64,000 nt of DNA from Chamaecyparis obtusa (lineage: Eukaryota; Streptophyta; Pinopsida; Cupressales; Cupressaceae), in NCBI GenBank assembly GCA_027943335.1, contig BSBK01001119.1, forward strand, positions 1,024,501 to 1,088,500, read 5' to 3'. The notes under the pieces were generated by a model. It was not told where the DNA came from. It was given only the letters and a program-made list of their open reading frames with translations, and searched no databases. Made by a program: the position numbers and the translations under genes. This document shows positions 63,596 to 64,000 of the stretch, in pieces. The first letter of the stretch is position 1; each line of letters begins with the position of its first letter.

Positions 63596-64000
63596 TTACC
63601 AAAAAATGATCTTGTTAATTGATGTAACACTTTGTCTTGCTCACTCCCTATCCTTCACTAGGGTCTCTTTAGGCCAATGTTTTGACTTGATAGGGTACTT
63701 AACTATCCCTACACTCTTTAGGTATCTCTACCCAAGATCCCACTCCTTCAAATAGTGCACACCAACAAGAAATACAACGAACTCTGCTCAATACCAATCT
63801 AGCTACTAGGACACTCCTAGTCTTGTCTTCACAAATTGAAACACATTCAAATAGAACTTTACTCCATGGAGAGGCTGGCCACTAGGACCTCTATTGGTTT
63901 CAATATTACTCCTTCACCTATACTTTTCATCAGTACTTCAATCCGGTTCATCAAACCATGCCAATTGCACCCAAAAATAGGCTGCTAGCAATTAGGCCTT
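63596..64000. other. No recognised content
   Basis: No coding region, repeat or structure stands out. The base composition is less AT-rich than the DNA to the left. Confidence 0.4.

Overview
This is a nuclear plant window. By inference it is from a gymnosperm, probably a conifer; the species cannot be read from the sequence. The reasons are a single host gene with a 12.5-kb, transposon-filled intron, AT-rich DNA elsewhere, and nests of Ty3/gypsy, Ty1/copia and L1-type LINE elements with plant-type domains (DUF4283 in LINE ORF1, a C-terminal RNase H in LINE ORF2, initiator-Met and Lys primer-binding sites).

Layout. 1-9112: two Tat/Athila-like gypsy elements on the minus strand. The left one, entered by its 5' LTR at 5438, is inserted in the gag of the right one. 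9113-10504: unassigned. 10505-16560: LINE copy 1, minus strand, complete in domain order but broken. 17483-32273: the only convincing host gene, a five-exon PBS1-like/PBL receptor-like cytoplasmic kinase of 439 residues on the plus strand. Its second intron (18304-30842) holds a fragment of 5S rRNA sequence on the minus strand between long direct repeats, an internally deleted gypsy element whose two LTRs each contain a tRNA-Phe-like segment, and a copia-type LTR. 32274-38000: no gene, but several decayed tandem duplications. 38083-41313: minus-strand copia remains split by a solo LTR (38701-40181). 41945-43260: LINE ORF1 remains. 43512-43811: compound microsatellites inside a minisatellite.

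45487-62317: LINE copy 2, plus strand, same family as copy 1. It is split at 50060 by an 11.7-kb Sirevirus-like copia element (50061-61786, 5-bp target duplication). That element is itself split at 55548 by a very young non-autonomous LTR element (55549-60317, 5-bp target duplication). Its LTRs differ by two transitions plus a TA-repeat length change. 62318-64000: a small inverted-repeat insertion, a 78-bp tandem repeat array in a higher-order duplication, and a 240-bp foldback element.

The kinase is the only gene likely to work in the cell. Everything else is transposon strata whose order can be read: LINE 2, then the copia element in it, then the non-autonomous element in that. All seven in-frame stops of the copia gag-pol look like, or are compatible with, C-to-T changes in CAG or CGA codons, with no frameshift over 1,400 codons. 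This is the pattern expected of a methylated, silenced element. Points most worth a second look are the tRNA-Phe-like segments within LTRs, the 5S-derived insertion, the young non-autonomous element, and the conserved GDK cleavage motif of the kinase.
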